Source: Oscheius dolichura (Eukaryota; Nematoda; Chromadorea; Rhabditida; Rhabditidae). From it: a DNA stretch of 64,000 nucleotides. Made by a program: the position numbers and the translations under genes. Positions 46,996-60,415 of the stretch are shown in pieces (position 1 is the stretch's first letter; each line of letters opens with the position of its first letter). The notes below the pieces were generated by a model that was given only the letters and a program-made list of their open reading frames with translations, was not told the origin of the DNA and did no database searches. The stretch is taken from positions 7,564,001 through 7,628,000 of the forward strand of contig OW051492.1 of the NCBI GenBank assembly GCA_932521035.1, written 5' to 3'.

Positions 46996-49433
46996 TGATC
47001 TCTTCTCCGTCTTTTTTTCGTCTTCTCCTCGTTTTTCTCCTGCTCCGCGACAGTAGCCAAGCCAAGTGTGAAGCCTTTCAAACTACCGTAATCCCGCTAA
47101 TTTTAGGCAATTTACTGTCTTTCGAATACAGCCAAAAAGTCAAGATGACATCCAATTTTTACATAATATTTATATGAAGGACGTGAAGGTGAGTCGGCCG
47201 GCCCGTTCGGCACAGTTTAGACTTCAGTTAGATTTCTGGAAGTCGCCCTCGGAGGCCGGCAAGGAGGTCCACGTGATGATGGACGAAGCCAACGCCAAGA
47301 AGCTGCTGCCCTCGCTGGACAGACACAATATCAGCCACTCGGTCATGATCCCCGACGTGGAGAAGTGAGTCGGCTGCCGGTGGCCTTGGATGGATCGGAA
47401 TGATTAGCTCGGTCTCACGTGGAAGGAAAACGAAACAGCCAACAGGGACAGGCGCTTTCGGTTTCACGCGGGGGAAAACGGGCGGGAAAGACAGAAATTA
47501 GTGGAAAAAGGGGGAAGGCCTTCTTGGAAGAGGGGAAAGGATGAAAAGAGCTGTGGTCACCGCGGGCCTGCACCCGTATAATCTCGGCAGTGATGTTAGT
47601 GTTCCATCGCTTTCTGCTGCCGAGATTTTACGGGTGCAGAAACTCGGATCAAAGCCGACCGACAACACAGATGAAGATGTTCCTAGGGCAATATACCCCC
47701 GGGAAGAAGGACCTTCTTTTTCTGAGAGAAACATGAAAATCCCGTCTGTTCAGAGTAATCGTGGGCCAGCAGGAGAAGAGGAAAAAGCTGGACCAGACCC
47801 TCCGAATGCGAGATTGGCGAGAGGGAAAGGTGCAGTTCAACCTGGCCCAGTACCACTCGTTCGCGGACGTGATCAACTACCTGAACGCGTTGGCCATCAC
47901 CTACCCGGAGCGGGTCTCTGTCCAGCCGATCGGCACCACCCATGAGGGCAGGCAAATTCCACTCATAAAGGTGAGAGTCCTCCCCCCGGGGGGATGATGC
48001 GTGGTGGTCAGTCAACACGGGACGACAAACAGCTTAGGCACGCGGCGGCACCGGCTAACATTTCGGATTACAGATCACGAACAAACGGCTGGGTGGTGCC
48101 AAAAAGGGAATCTGGATCGACGGGGGCATCCACGCAAGGGAGTGGGTCTCGCCGGCCGTCTGCCTCTACTTCATCCACCAGGTGGGCATCTTTTATATGT
48201 TGAGGAGAATGGCCAACTAGGGGAAGACGCCCATGTCCCGAGCGGCCGACTCTTTACGGGTGCAGCCGCCTTCCATAATATGGTCTCTTTCAGCTGGTGA
48301 CCCAATACGACAATGATCCTCAAATTAGACGATTTGTAGACCAGCTGGAATGGTAAACTACTCCCATATATAGAAGGGAGAGAAGAGAATGTTTAGGTAC
48401 ATCGTGCCACTGTTGAACCCTGACGGCTACGAGTATTCTCGCAGCAGCAGCGACCCCGAGATCCGCCTCTGGAGGAAGAACCGCTCCCCGCCCAAGTGCA
48501 TCTCCCAGAACACAGGTGCCCCCTCCCCCGGCTCCCTCTAATTCCACCTCCTAGGCCTCTTCCAACCCCCTCAGACCACCTGCTGCCAGGGTGTCGACCT
48601 CAACAGGAACTTCGACTGGTTCTTCGGCCAAGTCGGCTCCTCCACCGATCCCTGTTCCGAAATCTACCAGGTAGCCGGGTCTCCCCCTCCTTCTCCCAAC
48701 GTCTCCTTTCCAGGGGAGTTATGCCTTCTCCGAGCCGGAGACCGCCGCCGTCCGAGACTTCCTCTCGAACCACAAAATCTCGGCCTTCATGACCTTCCAC
48801 TCTTACTCCCAGATATTGATGTACCCATTCGGCCACCAGGTCCGGACATATTCCAACGATTTGAACGACTTGGTGAGCGGGGGAGGATGACCGGGAAGAG
48901 CCGCCATTCCAGAGGTCGACGGCCCTCAACGCTGCCCAGGCTCTGAGACGACTCTACGGCACGAACTACCGGGTGGGGACAGGAGCCGATACTCTCTGTC
49001 AGTTTTATTCTTTTTGAATCCCCGCCCTTCGAGAGAGTGCCCTCCAAAGAAAGTCTTTTAGACCCGGCCTCCGGGGGGTCCGAGGACTGGGCCAAGGGAA
49101 AGGCCCACGTGAAGTATTCCTTCCTCTTCGAGCTGCGACCCGAGGAACAAGTCTGGGATGGCTTCCTTCTGGCCGAGAACCAGGTGCCCCATTCCTATTT
49201 CTAGGGCCACCCTCAAATTCTAGATAATGCCGACGTCTCGCGAGACATGGGAGGCCGTCAAGACGATTGCCGCTCAGACGATGTCCCTGCCCTCGTTCAC
49301 GGCGGCCCGTGCCCCACCGAAGACCTGCGCCGACCGGGATGCCCTCTGCCCGAGCTGGGCCCAGGGGGGTGCCTGCGACACGTGGCCAGACATGAAACTC
49401 CGCTGTCCTCGATCCTGTGGAGTCTGTTTTTAA
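46996..49433 (+). CDS. Secreted zinc carboxypeptidase (M14A) with C-terminal ShKT domain
   Basis: The signal peptide exon near 46996 reads [20 protein letters not shown]. The join to the propeptide ([20 protein letters not shown], from about 47229) is uncertain. The mature domain has the zinc ligands in [12 protein letters not shown] (48125 on) and [14 protein letters not shown], substrate Arg in [16 protein letters not shown], and catalytic Glu in [11 protein letters not shown]. After it comes a ShKT domain with six cysteines ([31 protein letters not shown]) to the stop. All catalytic residues are present, so an active A/B-type enzyme is likely. Carboxypeptidase plus ShKT is a nematode arrangement; C. 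elegans SURO-1, a cuticle-affecting protein, is of this kind. A hairpin repeat lies in the intron 47367-47754. Confidence 0.85.
47570..47637. repeat. Short hairpin repeat, copy D
   Basis: 68 bp, arms GCACCCGTATAATCTCGGCA(G) and CTGCCGAGATTTTACGGGTG(C). It sits in the propeptide intron of the carboxypeptidase and is the shortest loop of the four full copies. Confidence 0.8.
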
Positions 49434-49916
49434 TTTATAACTGATTGTTATTGCTTTAATTCCATTGCTCCTCCATTTCTCTCAAATTTTGTATGTATTT
49501 TTTTGTAATTTTCCACATGGTATGACCAAATCTGTGAGCCCAGGTCTTTTCGGACGTTCTCACATATCCAACCTAGTCGTGTGTCCTTCGTCACCGATGA
49601 CTTTCCTTTGCCGGGTCCAATAAAACTATTCTTCTTATTTCCTTTATTTGTTTAGAAACGCGTGCCTCACAGATTTTTCTCCAATTTCATATCGGCTTTT
49701 GTTAGGTTTCGTACTTTTTTGGCCAATAAAAGTGCAAAAGCAACAAAGGGCACTGGCAAACCAGCCTTGTGGCAGACTGGCTGCACCGCCCGACTGAAAA
49801 CGCATCCTGCGTACTAACCGACGGATCTTCGCAGCCTTTTGTCCATTTGCTCTGCTGTATTCACTGCTCTTTTTCTTCTTTGCGAGTTTAGTTCATCTGT
49901 TTATAGCTAGCGAACG
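49434..49916. other. 3' flank of the carboxypeptidase and upstream region of KGD4
   Basis: AT-rich. An AATAAAA polyadenylation-type signal lies at about 49619. A GTTTATAG acceptor-like site is followed by CTAGCGAACG and the next ATG at 49917. Confidence 0.45.
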
Positions 49917-51124
49917 ATGAGGAGTACTGGCATGCGACAATTCGGCAATACAGCGTAATTTATTTAAAATACTTCTCCTTCTAACTGTCGTGCTTGTGAG
50001 AACAAGGCTAAATTAGCAGTTGAAATGCTTGATCCTTAGTTCCATGCTAGAAATATAAACGTTGTGTAGTCTAATATGTCTTCCCACAAAGAAAGCTTGC
50101 ATTTCCACTTACCATTCAGTAGACACTAATTTCATCAATTTTATTTTTCAGCTTTTTTGCTCGCTGGAATTGGCTAGATAGAATCTTTCAACTTTTGGGA
50201 TTTAAGCCAGCCCGCAGTATCCAAGCTCCTATAAAAACAGAATTGTCGACGCCTCCAAAACCGATTGTTACACCACCAGTACAAGCAAAACCGACGCCTC
50301 CATCTAGAGAAATGCATACCTCAGTCATCCAAAAAGTAAGATAATTATATTTTATGTTTTTGATTCAGAAAGAGCGAAATTTACAATGTAAAATCAGCAA
50401 TGGTGTATCTGTTTTTCTACTGTGTAAAAACTAAATTATAGGTTGCTGCTAGAATGCCTTCGATCAAATTTGTCGGAGCCCGTCTTCCTCGTCCAAATTT
50501 TGTCAGGTTTGTTACATTTATTAGTTTTAGATGTTTGTTTGCTTTACTAGGCACCTTTCAGGTGTTGGATCATGTTCAGCCATCTATAAATAAGTTTCAG
50601 GGGTGAAATGCCATCAATTCCAATTTCCGGAAATATTGCTACTGCTCCCCTAGTCAGCTCCAAAGCATCGTCCATAGGACCAGTGGGTAAAATCCCACGT
50701 GGGCAAGGAATTCCTGAATCTCAACTACCTAAACGGTTTCGACGACCTCTCATCAGCCAGGAAGAATGTGACGCTATTAATGTAAGTCTTTACACTTTCT
50801 CAGAATGTTGCGTTATTTTGCGTTATACTTACAGGAAGTTCACTTGTAGTTCCGCTTCAACGCTTTTTTGAGCGCATAGTTTGTAGAAACTAGAACAGAC
50901 GTTGTGCTCTCTGACACAATCTTGTTCATCGATTTGTAACTCACTTATTGAATCACACTCGTTGTGGTGGCCATGGATACCCGTATGCGCAGCGCTCTTT
51001 AGCAAGGCACCAATGTTTCTTGCGTCTGTCTTTATCTTCCTTCGTTTGCGCTAATCTAAAATATTTTACATTATTTTTATTGATAATGTACCTATTTTAG
51101 GCTGGAGGAAGTTATGGCCTATAG
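49917..51124 (+). CDS. KGD4/MRPS36-like mitochondrial subunit of 2-oxoglutarate dehydrogenase
   Basis: Five exons: 49917-49954, 50152-50335, 50442-50506, 50601-50781 and 51101-51124 (TAG). An N-terminal basic, amphipathic stretch (MRSTGMRQFGNTAFFARWNW) suits a mitochondrial presequence. The conserved core is PSIKFVGARLPRPN, a Pro/Ser-rich linker, then LPKRFRRPLISQEECDAINA and GGSYGL. That ending closely follows the R-R-x-L-x-S-Q-E-E motif of MRPS36/KGD4, which tethers the E3 subunit to the 2-oxoglutarate dehydrogenase core. The proline-rich middle is longer than in the human protein. It is AT-leaning, unlike the CCP1 body just downstream. Confidence 0.75.
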
Positions 51125-51348
51125 AATTGCTCAAGATCAAGATAGTCTAAAGTTCGTGTAGCTGCATCCTGTTTTATACTCGCCCAGTCTAGATGATCCC
51201 GTGAATTTGTGCGTGAATTGCTTCGGATAATAAACATTTTTTTATTCATTTCTGCTGCAGGATTAGGTAATTTTCCACTTTCCTCCTTCCTTTTCCGTTG
51301 ATCGTTCATTTTTTTTGCACCAGAACTAAAAGATCTCATCTGGGAAAC

Positions 51349-54300
51349 ATGCTTATGGATAATATGAGTAGTCAACCGACAACCTCCGGCGGGTGAGGTT
51401 CACATCATAAACGAAAAAACATTGCCATTTTTAGAGTGTTGTCGGCAACCCAGACACTTGTTGACTGTTGTATTTCTGGAAAACAGCCAGACCAACGAAT
51501 AGCGGCCACAACGTGAGTTGAACTTTCCTTTAAAAACCATTTTGTTGGGTTCAGATTAGAAGATATAATGGCACGTGCAGATGATATCAAATCACTCGTT
51601 CAATTTTATGGTGCTACTCCCAAGACAAAAACCAAAAGTAGAAGAGAAGACGACGAGACGAAGAATCTTTTCAAAGGCATCGAAGTGAGTTATCCACTCC
51701 CCTGGAAAAGAGACTATCCTCTTCAGCTGGCCGAAGACGACCTGGCCATAATCATCCTCTGCCGGGTGGCCAACGTTCTTGTCAGCGATTCTTCGACCAG
51801 CAAAAGTAAACAGCCCGGCTGTCCTCAGTCCTCCACTTTTTCAGCAGCTGGCAAACGTCACCGTCGTTTAATCAAATTAGACTCCTGTTCTGCCATAATT
51901 CGGGGTCTTCGCTCCAGATTCCGTTTCTCCACTAGCGGCGGCGTGTCGCCTCTCTCCGATGCCGCCACCGACGCCTTGGCTTCTCTTTTATTGGCTCTAG
52001 GCTCAAAAGGTACATAATCTGGGATTTTAAAATATCAACACTTCCAGATAACCGTCTCACGCTGAAAATCCGAGTCGGCGGCCTGATCCAGCACCTGTGT
52101 GCCCAAATTACGGGGCACACCCCCATGGGGGAGTCCCCTACCCTCTTGAGGCTCCTCTGCCGGGCTGTCAGATCACGTAAGTTGATAAAGGAAATCGCGG
52201 CCCTCAAAGGGACTGGCCAGTTATGCTCTAGGAGACCTAGAGGTGTTTCAGTTCCTGATCTCCTCCCAGGGGGAGGCTAACTGCTTCCTGTCCCCCCATC
52301 GGCCAAAGATTTCTTCCCCCAGAAGAAAGAGAAAAAAGTTGTTATTTTCCAGCGAGAAACGGACAGCTGGCCGGGCGACAAAAAGACTTTCCTCAAAATC
52401 TTGTCAACAGGATCATGGAACTCTCTGACCTGGACTTTACAGCCGGCACCCGGGACCTGGAACTGCTCCGGCTGGCCCGGTTCGCCGAGATTCTCTACTT
52501 CATCTCCAAGAATCGTGAGTCATTAATCATTGTTAAACACAGCCGGCCCATCATAATCTCCCCCTCCTCGGTTTGTTGTGATCGCTTCATTTTCCCCGTC
52601 TCCTCTCGAATATCTCCCGGCCCACAGGTGGCAGGCGTCGCTATTGACGGCTCGGCATTTCGAGTACGCATCAGTAACCGACTCGAGAAGGTCACAACGT
52701 CCTGGACGTAGATGAAGTTTCCGGCTCAGGTTACGGGAGTCCCGAGGTGAAAAGGGCTCCTGATCATTGAGGCGGCCTCTACCTTTAGAGGGAATAGTTC
52801 AGGCTACAAAATGACCGGCTGCCGGCAAACAACACACCTCCTCCTGGATATTACTTTACTTATCCTCCTAGCCAATAACAGCCACCTGCGACCATAGGAT
52901 CCTTTTCACTCTGCCGTCTTCCAAGTTCCCGGAGGCGGCCAGCTACCGAGACCGTACGGTTGCGGTGACCGGCCTCTTTCACACCTCCCCGCTGTTTTCT
53001 CGAAAATTTTGAGATTTTTGATCCCCATTCAAGCTGAAATACTTCTAGAACGAACTGCTGATGTCCCCAAAAAAACTCTATTTAACGATCCACCTCCCAT
53101 TTAATGACAGGTGGCACGGAGCAAAACAACCTCTGAACCAAGAAGAGAGGCCCTGTTCTCCGGCCCAGGGTCTAAACAGGGGTTCCGGGTGCCAGGCTAT
53201 AAATACCTTTCCCTTCCTCTCTCTCTCTCGCGAGTCTTACTTTTCCCATGGAAGAGAAAGCCGAATTCATTTGTCCTCCTCCCCCTGCCAGCCTTCCCGC
53301 GGCCGCCGCCCGTTCATAACTCGCCCCTCGATGACTTTTCAACAAAAAGCCTCGATTCCGCCTTCACGTGAAGTGACACACAGCTGTTTGAGTCCAGAGG
53401 TTGAGCCTCGTCAAGGCAAGGTCACTTTTTTCCTCTCTGGCCAACGAACCGCCGTGTTTACCCTTCCTGCTCCTTTCTCATCTTGTTTTATTCGGAAGCA
53501 GGTGATTTTGGCAACGAGGGGGGATAATTTGCCAGAGGGCATGTTGTACTCCATTTTCCGGGGGGCCGATTGAAACTACCTTTCTCTCTCCTCTCACGGG
53601 TTAGGGTGACATATTCTATTCAGGGGGCTTTGTTAGTCAGACGTCAAGGACACCCTTTTGATTAGGGAGGGGGATATGTAGGGGCAGTAAAGCATAGCAT
53701 AGCCAAGTGACAGAAATATCCTGTCTCCCTTTTGCCTAGCCAGGATAGGGTGGCCAGGCGGTCGAGTGTTTCACCCGAAGGTAGCCGAACCGGGCCGGGC
53801 TTGTCCCCAGTTACGACATATGTCCATGCTCTTGACTCCAACTCTTGAGCATAACAGACGAGAGCCTTTGTTGAATGTGCCGGAGCTGAGAATTTTATCA
53901 GGGAAAGGTCACAAGGCGAGGTAAACCCCCTGCCTCGCCCCATTGTGAACCCCTCGTATTTGATTTCCAAAGCTCGTTCCTCCTATGTTTTAGTGTTCAT
54001 ATTCTGTTCCATTTCCCCAGGTGCCCTTGAAAAGAGTAATATTCTAATAAAATTAATTGGTTACAACCCGGAAAAATAGTAAAGTCAGGCGGGAGCCAGG
54101 TGAAAACGGGAGGACTACGAGGGCACTCCATTTCCAGTTCCCTCAAAATAAGGGGTTTCCTCTGGGTTTGAAGCCTATCTTCTTATTGTAGCGGACACAG
54201 TGATCCCTCTGGTAGGTAGTTTTTTGAACATTTGAAACGGTATCCCCTCCCCACCGGGTCTGCCTGCCCCGTGCCGAGCACCTCCATTCTCCCTGGCCGA

Positions 54301-57300
54301 ACATCCCTCTCCAAACCGAAAGTAAACAAAACCAAAACCTCTGATCTTTCCTCCTTTTTAACCTGAACTCGCTTCTTTTCCAGGCAAGACCCGTCTCCAA
54401 CTGATCCAGGAAGGCGTCGTCTCCCGGATTTTTGTCGTCCTCCGCCGTCTCCTGGAAACCCGGGTGGTCCTACACGACGTCGGCGGCCAGAGAGAATTCT
54501 CCGAGTCTGTGGCCAACGAAATTTGCCTGGTTACCGTGGCCCTTCTACGTGTCCTGGCTAACAATAGTAAGAGAATACAGGAACTGTAAAAGAGATAACC
54601 TTTCAGAAAAGGCAAAGGAGGAGCTCGTGGCTCAGGGAGCAGTGACCTTGAGCGAGAGGATGTTGGCTCAACTGGCGGAGGAGGGCAACACGGCCAATAC
54701 AAGACAACTACAGGTGGGACGATGGGGATGATGGGGAGGATGGGGAAATGAGCAAGAGAGCTGATGATAATCCCCGGGAAAATGGGCCGGGGATGATTCG
54801 ATTTGCCCGCGGCCTCAATGGCTGACTTCCCGTCCCGGCGGCCATCTGAGACGGGGCTCGAATCTCAGATGAGGCGGGAGGAGAGCTGTTGCTTTCAGTC
54901 CCTTCTAGTGAGTGTTCCCTCTCCCATAAAGAGAAGATGGCTCTTAACCCTTCTGTTCAGGACTCATTGTGTGCCCTGTGTCTCCGCTGCCTGCCCCTTG
55001 TCCCGTTCCCCCTGATCGGAAAGGAGTTCCCCATCCAATGTCCTCTTCCCCGTCCGGCCAGCCCGAAGCGGCGGTGAGTCTGCTTCTTTCTGTTCATCTC
55101 CCGGGTTGTTTCTTTTTCGGATTTCTGTTTCCCCTTTTTGTTTCAAACCTCTTGGTTCATTTCTATTTTCCAAAATGCAGTTATCCCTCTCAGAAATGGT
55201 GGAGACGACTCTTTCCTGTCCATATTCTGCCCCGGGTAGAGTATTTATCCAATAGAAAGGAGTAACACCATCTTCCAGGTCATTTTCCAAGTCGCCCCAT
55301 GGAAAGGGACCAGCCGCCTCGCCAGGTAAAACGAAACAACAGGAGGATACTGTAAGCAGTGGTTAGTTTTGGACAGGAGCGGAGAAAAGAGACGAAATAT
55401 ACAGATGATGACGGGATGGACGAGGAGGACGAGGTCTTCTTCGCCATGGACAACACCCCGGCCCTGCGATCGGACGTGGAGGAGGAGAAGGAGGACGAGC
55501 AAGGAGGACGCAACAGAACCGTAAGGACCATTGTGATTTCTGCTCTAAAAAGCCGGTTCAGATCTCCCATTCACGGTTGAAGTCAACGGAACTGGCCGAG
55601 TACGACGCCCATTTTATGGAATATCGTCAGAGTACCTCGAAGACGCAACCCGCTCCTTGGGCAGGGTACGAGGACACTCTGTTGAAAAATGTCCAGGTAA
55701 GAAAACACCCCTTTAATCGATACAGTATCCCTTCTATAGGCCACCTCCTCCGTGATCCCCTTTGTCAAGGTAGCCTATCCAGAATTGGGCGACCCGGACG
55801 TCGATCTCCCCAAGCAGCCGTTATCTCTGAACAGAGACAGCATGAAGTAGGATTACTGTAGTCCTATTTAAATGGATATTTTGAGGGAGATGGTGGTACA
55901 ACACCTGGCCAAGTGTCGATCGAACCTGACATTCACCAAGAAGATCGTGTACGACCTAGATGAGATCTTCTCCGGCTGCGGGCCGATGAGGAGTAAGAGT
56001 CCTATCCACCAGCTGGCTTGTAACGACATATCCCGGTAGTGTAATAGAACTTCTTTTATATAAATGAGGGTTTAGGATAGGAATACTCGACGACAGAAAT
56101 GATCATTTGGTATTTGAGAGCCGGTTCGAGTCAGGGAACCTCCGCCGAGCTACCCAGGTGGCCCCCAACCACTACGAGCTGATTCTGAGCCCGGACATCA
56201 ACCAGGTCGGCCACCACTACCAGTGGTTCTACTACTCGGTGGCCAACATAAGAGCCGGCGTCGAGTATACCTTCGAGATCGTCAACTGCCTCAAATCCAC
56301 CTCCATGTTCTCCAAAGGTAGGGGCATTCGAGGATTCATTAGGAATCTCTCCAGGCATGCAGCCAGTGATGTACAGTGTCCGCGACGCGATGAGCGGCCG
56401 TCCTGGCTGGATTCGAACGGGCGACTCCGTCTGCTACTACCGGAATTTGTACACCTCCGACCCGGATAACGAGGATGGGGAAAAGGCCAAGAAGAGGTAG
56501 CCACCCTTCCGAATCCCTCCCCTAGTTACAGTAATCCAGGCATTTCTTCTCGATCCGCTTCCACGTGACCTTCCGAAACGACGGCGACATTTGCTACTTT
56601 GCCTATCATTTTCCCTACACTCATTCCTATCTCAAGGTGTCGTTTTCATAATTAAGAAAAAGAAGAGGACGTACATTTAGACAACTCTGGATAGATGTCT
56701 CTCCCGTCTCCAGCCCCAGATCTACAGTCGGAAGGACGCCATCGGCCGTAGTGTCGGGGGCAATCCCATCCACATGTTGACGGTGACGGGATCGGGGACG
56801 ATGGCCGACATCGGGGCGAGGCAGGTCATCGTCATCTCGGCCCGTGTCCACCCGGGAGAGAGCAATGCCAGCTGGATGATGCATGGTACGGCGGAGTCTC
56901 GACGGGAATATTCCCCTTTCAGGCATCTTGGACCAGCTCCTCTGCCGGCCGAGTTCTGAGAATGCCGACCTCCTGTCCCAGTTTGTCCTGAAAATCATCC
57001 CGATGCTCAACCCAGACGGCGTGGTCAACGGCAGCCACCGCTGTTCCCTGGCCGGGGTCGATCTGAACCGTGTCTGGAACAAGCCCAACCAGACCATCCA
57101 CCCGGAGATATTTCACTCCAAGGGCATCATACAGTACCTGGTAGGGCCTACCGTAATCCTCCCCTCAATATCCCCTTCCCCAGGTCGAAGTATTAGAGCG
57201 TACTCCCTACATTTTCATTGATCTCCATGGACATTCCCGCCGGTCGAATGTCTTCGTCTTCGGCAATAATCCCGAAGAGTCGTACCGGTCCGCCGACAAG

Positions 57301-57760
57301 GCACTCAGCCATAATTACGAGTTCATGAGCTTGCCAGAAATGCTTGAAGAGGTTGTCACTTATTCTTTAATTGAAATAAAAGAAAGAAATTTCAGGTCTC
57401 ACCTTCGTTTTCATATAAGAATTGCCAATATAACATAACCCGGGGAAAGGAGTCGTCGGCCAGGGTCACCCTCTGGCGACAGTTTGGAATTGTCCGCACT
57501 TACACCATGGAGAGCACCTATTGCGGATACGAGACCGGCGCCTATAGGGGCTATCAGGTCAGAACTTTCCCAGTAAAGAGAAAATAAAGAAATTCCAGAT
57601 CGGAACCCGCGAATTGAAAGAGATGGGTACGCATCTGCTAAAAGCCATGGTGAAGACCAAATTGACGGCTCTGATGAAAGAGAAACCCGCGAAAAAGATC
57701 CTGACGACCCCGAAGAAGTCGTCAATAGCCGGCTGTCGACTCCGCGATCTCGGCGAGTAA
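51349..57760 (+). CDS. ccpp-1: Cytosolic carboxypeptidase CCP1/AGTPBP1-like (tubulin deglutamylase)
   Basis: Starts [15 protein letters not shown] at 51349 (exons 51349-51392, 51435-51512, 51555-51684), continues with armadillo-like helices ([55 protein letters not shown]) across a 1.7-kb intron (about 52.7-54.38 kb), and enters the CCP N-domain ([40 protein letters not shown]). The M14 catalytic part has zinc ligands in HPGES (56848) and DLHGHS (about 57219), Arg in [14 protein letters not shown], and catalytic Glu in [12 protein letters not shown] (about 57507). Stop TAA 57758-57760. An N-terminal armadillo region plus a C-terminal M14 domain is the CCP1 layout. It removes polyglutamate from tubulin in cilia and axons. 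The first exons are AT-leaning, the rest GC-rich. Confidence 0.85.
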
Positions 57761-57953
57761 TCCCCTTCCTTTCCTGTAGATATTTGACTGTTCCCCGTTG
57801 CTGTGCAACATCTCATCCCGTAGCCATTTCTAGTCTTTTCTCTCTCTTTTCTACGAGTAGAATTTGTGCATTTTAACCGAAAATAAAATATTTAACAAGA
57901 GGAGAAAGACGAGAATATAATGATGGGGAGGAGAGGGATAACAAGGGGAGGGA
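57761..57953. other. Convergent 3' gap between CCP1 and SMYD genes
   Basis: Fewer than 200 bp; contains an AATAAAATA polyadenylation-type signal for CCP1 at about 57881. Confidence 0.45.
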
Positions 57954-60415
57954 CTAGTGAGCAGTGAGGGATGGCTGACTCGGCAACATGTTAGCCTTCT
58001 CCAGCAGGGTCACGATGTCCACCGGTCGATTGTCAGAGAAATTTGTCAGGCCGATGAGTTCCTCGTCGGTTTTGGGTAGCTAAAGGGGGCTTATTTGACG
58101 GGGGGAGGAGGGCTATTGACTCACCCTCTTCTCGAGATATGTCCACAAAGCCAGCGTCTGCAGGTAGTAGGGATGGTCAAGACCGAAGCACACTTCGAAG
58201 ATGTTCATCGCGTCGAACGCGTACGGCATCGCCTGGGAAGAGTATTCTGAGGGGAGGAGGGGGGCTCTTACCTCCGATCGTTGTCCCTTCTCGATCAGGG
58301 CCTTCACAATGTGGAGCAGTTGGTAGCCGACATGGCGATCGGCTTTCGGGAAGCATCTAAACGTCCTCTGATTTTATAGTTCACCGGAGGCTGGGTGGAG
58401 GAGGCCGTCTGCTCATCCCAGAGGACAGTTTGGGAAATAAAATCTCTCTAGAGTTGAGAATAAAGCAGGCTGGCCTCCAGAATGTCTGTCTCAACCCGAC
58501 CTGTCACCCCAATGAGGACCCTGAAGGCGGGCAGACGGAGGACATCCTGTTGGACTGGGGGATTACGGTTACCGACGGGCAGACTGGTATGCCTTGACAT
58601 TGAAGGATGAGTACCGGCCCCGAGTTCCCAAAATTCGCTTACAGTTTATAGTTCTCGTAGATCTGTTTGTGCATTGTGGAGAGATTGGCCATGGTCAGTT
58701 CCCCGGTGACGTGGAAGAGGGCCGTCTGCAGTCGGGCGATGTAGACATTATTAGGGTGGAGGATGAGCTCGGCCCGTTGGAGATAGTCCCGTAGCTGTAA
58801 TTCCCGCCGTATTATCTAAAAAATGGGTAGCTCACCGTGTCTGCCGGAGTATTCGGGTTGAAGCTGACTGGGAGAGATCGCATCAGCTCCTGTGCCGCCT
58901 TTATCCGGCTCTCGTCCGTCAGCTTCCCGCACTTGTTGCAGCCGATGGTACACGGCTCCTCGTCCTCGGTCACAATCAGTGCCTGGTCACAGTCCTTCGT
59001 GGCACATTTGATCGAGGTCAGGATGTCATCTTGTGGGTCGCTGCATCGCGTACACTGACAGTCGAAGTACCACTTCCCCTAAAATCCTCCTGTCCCTCTT
59101 CCTCGTCCTCCTCCCACCCTTAGCTCCCTCCTCCGGATGAATTTGCTCCTCCCCACGTCGATATACGAAATGAAGGCCTGCTCCAGATTGTCGGCGTCAA
59201 TTCCCGGGACCAGAGGACGGAGGCACACTCTAAATTCAGTCCATTTCTCATCCTCCCTAATCCCCGTACCGGTATCCGTCAAAGACCATGGAGCACGTCG
59301 GCCGGCAGGAGTGGTTATACTTGGAGACGCCGAGGTCCAGCGACATTCCGATCTCGTCCCCGGCATTCGTATGGATACTGTGGGAATTGATCGACGTCTT
59401 ACAGAAAACATCAAAGAATTGATCCTGATGGTTAATTAACGCGAAACTTATAAAAAGCCAACCTTTGAGACCATCTCGTCCTTGCGGAATGTCTCCATCT
59501 TCAGATAAACCTTCTCAAAATGCTCCATTTTCGGGGTGTCCTCTCTAAAAAGGGGTACTGTATTGAGAAATACAAATACAGGTTTGTGTAGGAAGAGGTG
59601 TCTTTAATTAGTAACAACAAGCCACGGTATGTGATAAGGCTGTCGGTACGGCAAATAAAAGGAACACGGTTATATGCAAGGCGGTGAGGCTCATTCAAGC
59701 TGGCCCAGTCACCTATTCATCCCGGTGGCGGGATGACTTCTCGGGTCGGTATTCACCGGCGGCAGAGCCGTCTTTCTTAAACGATATAAAATAAGGGCCA
59801 CTTACCCTGTCGATATCACCGAAATGCCTCGGCCCCTGAATCCCCCGCTCCGTCCTCCTCCTCTTACCCACCTGATGTCCTCCTTATGATCCATCAACGA
59901 GCTGAACTTCCTCTCCCGTTCCCAGTTGAATTTGTCCCCGTATTGTTCGAGGAAAACGACTCGGTCGATAACTTTCGAGAGGAATAGCACTTCAGTCAGG
60001 GGCAGGTTCGGAAACACCTGAATATTGCCACTAGACGTCCCCCGTCTCCCGGGCATACCGCCTTGAGTCGCCGGCATTCGGGCCGATGGACTTTCCACGC
60101 TAGGCGCTGGCAATCTTTGCTACAGTATCGGATAAAATCACATCTAAAAAGGGGAGATTCTCTAGTTTTGGGAATGCAGTACCCGGCACATTTCATCAAT
60201 TTCTCCCCGGTTTTCGGGGGGCGCATACAGTGAGAACAGTAGAGTTCGACTTTTGTATTGAGCACCTGGTAGGCGAATGGGTTCTCGAATATCTGAATTG
60301 GATAAATATTATAATTTGGATGAGGGGAACCCACTTTTATCCGGGCGTGGATGGAGGAGATGTCAGTTTGCCCGTTAGTTTCGGGATGTTCGTGAGTCTC
60401 AGGTGACTCGGTCAT
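57954..60415 (-). CDS. SET and MYND domain protein (SMYD family)
   Basis: Starts MTESPETHEHPETNGQTDIS at 60415 and ends at 57954-57956. The split SET domain opens with NIYPIQIFENPFAYQVLNTK. The MYND zinc finger follows (YCSHCMRPPKTGEKLMKC, then FIRYCSKDCQRLAWKVHRPE with C). The SET core has KYNHSCRPTCSMVFDGYR and FISYIDVGRSKFIRRRELR, and the post-SET cysteines are in FDCQCTRCSD and TKDCDQALI. A C-terminal helical domain follows (EVCFGLDHPYYLQTLALWTY), as in SMYD1-3. The NHSC and YID motifs needed for catalysis are kept. It is probably a lysine methyltransferase; the SMYD subgroup is not resolved. The MYND exon border near 60.14-60.20 kb is short and approximate. Confidence 0.78.

Noticed and set aside
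53061..53573. 170-residue open frame in the CCP1 intron
   Set aside because: Composition matches the surrounding pyrimidine-rich intron and it would interrupt a conserved protein.
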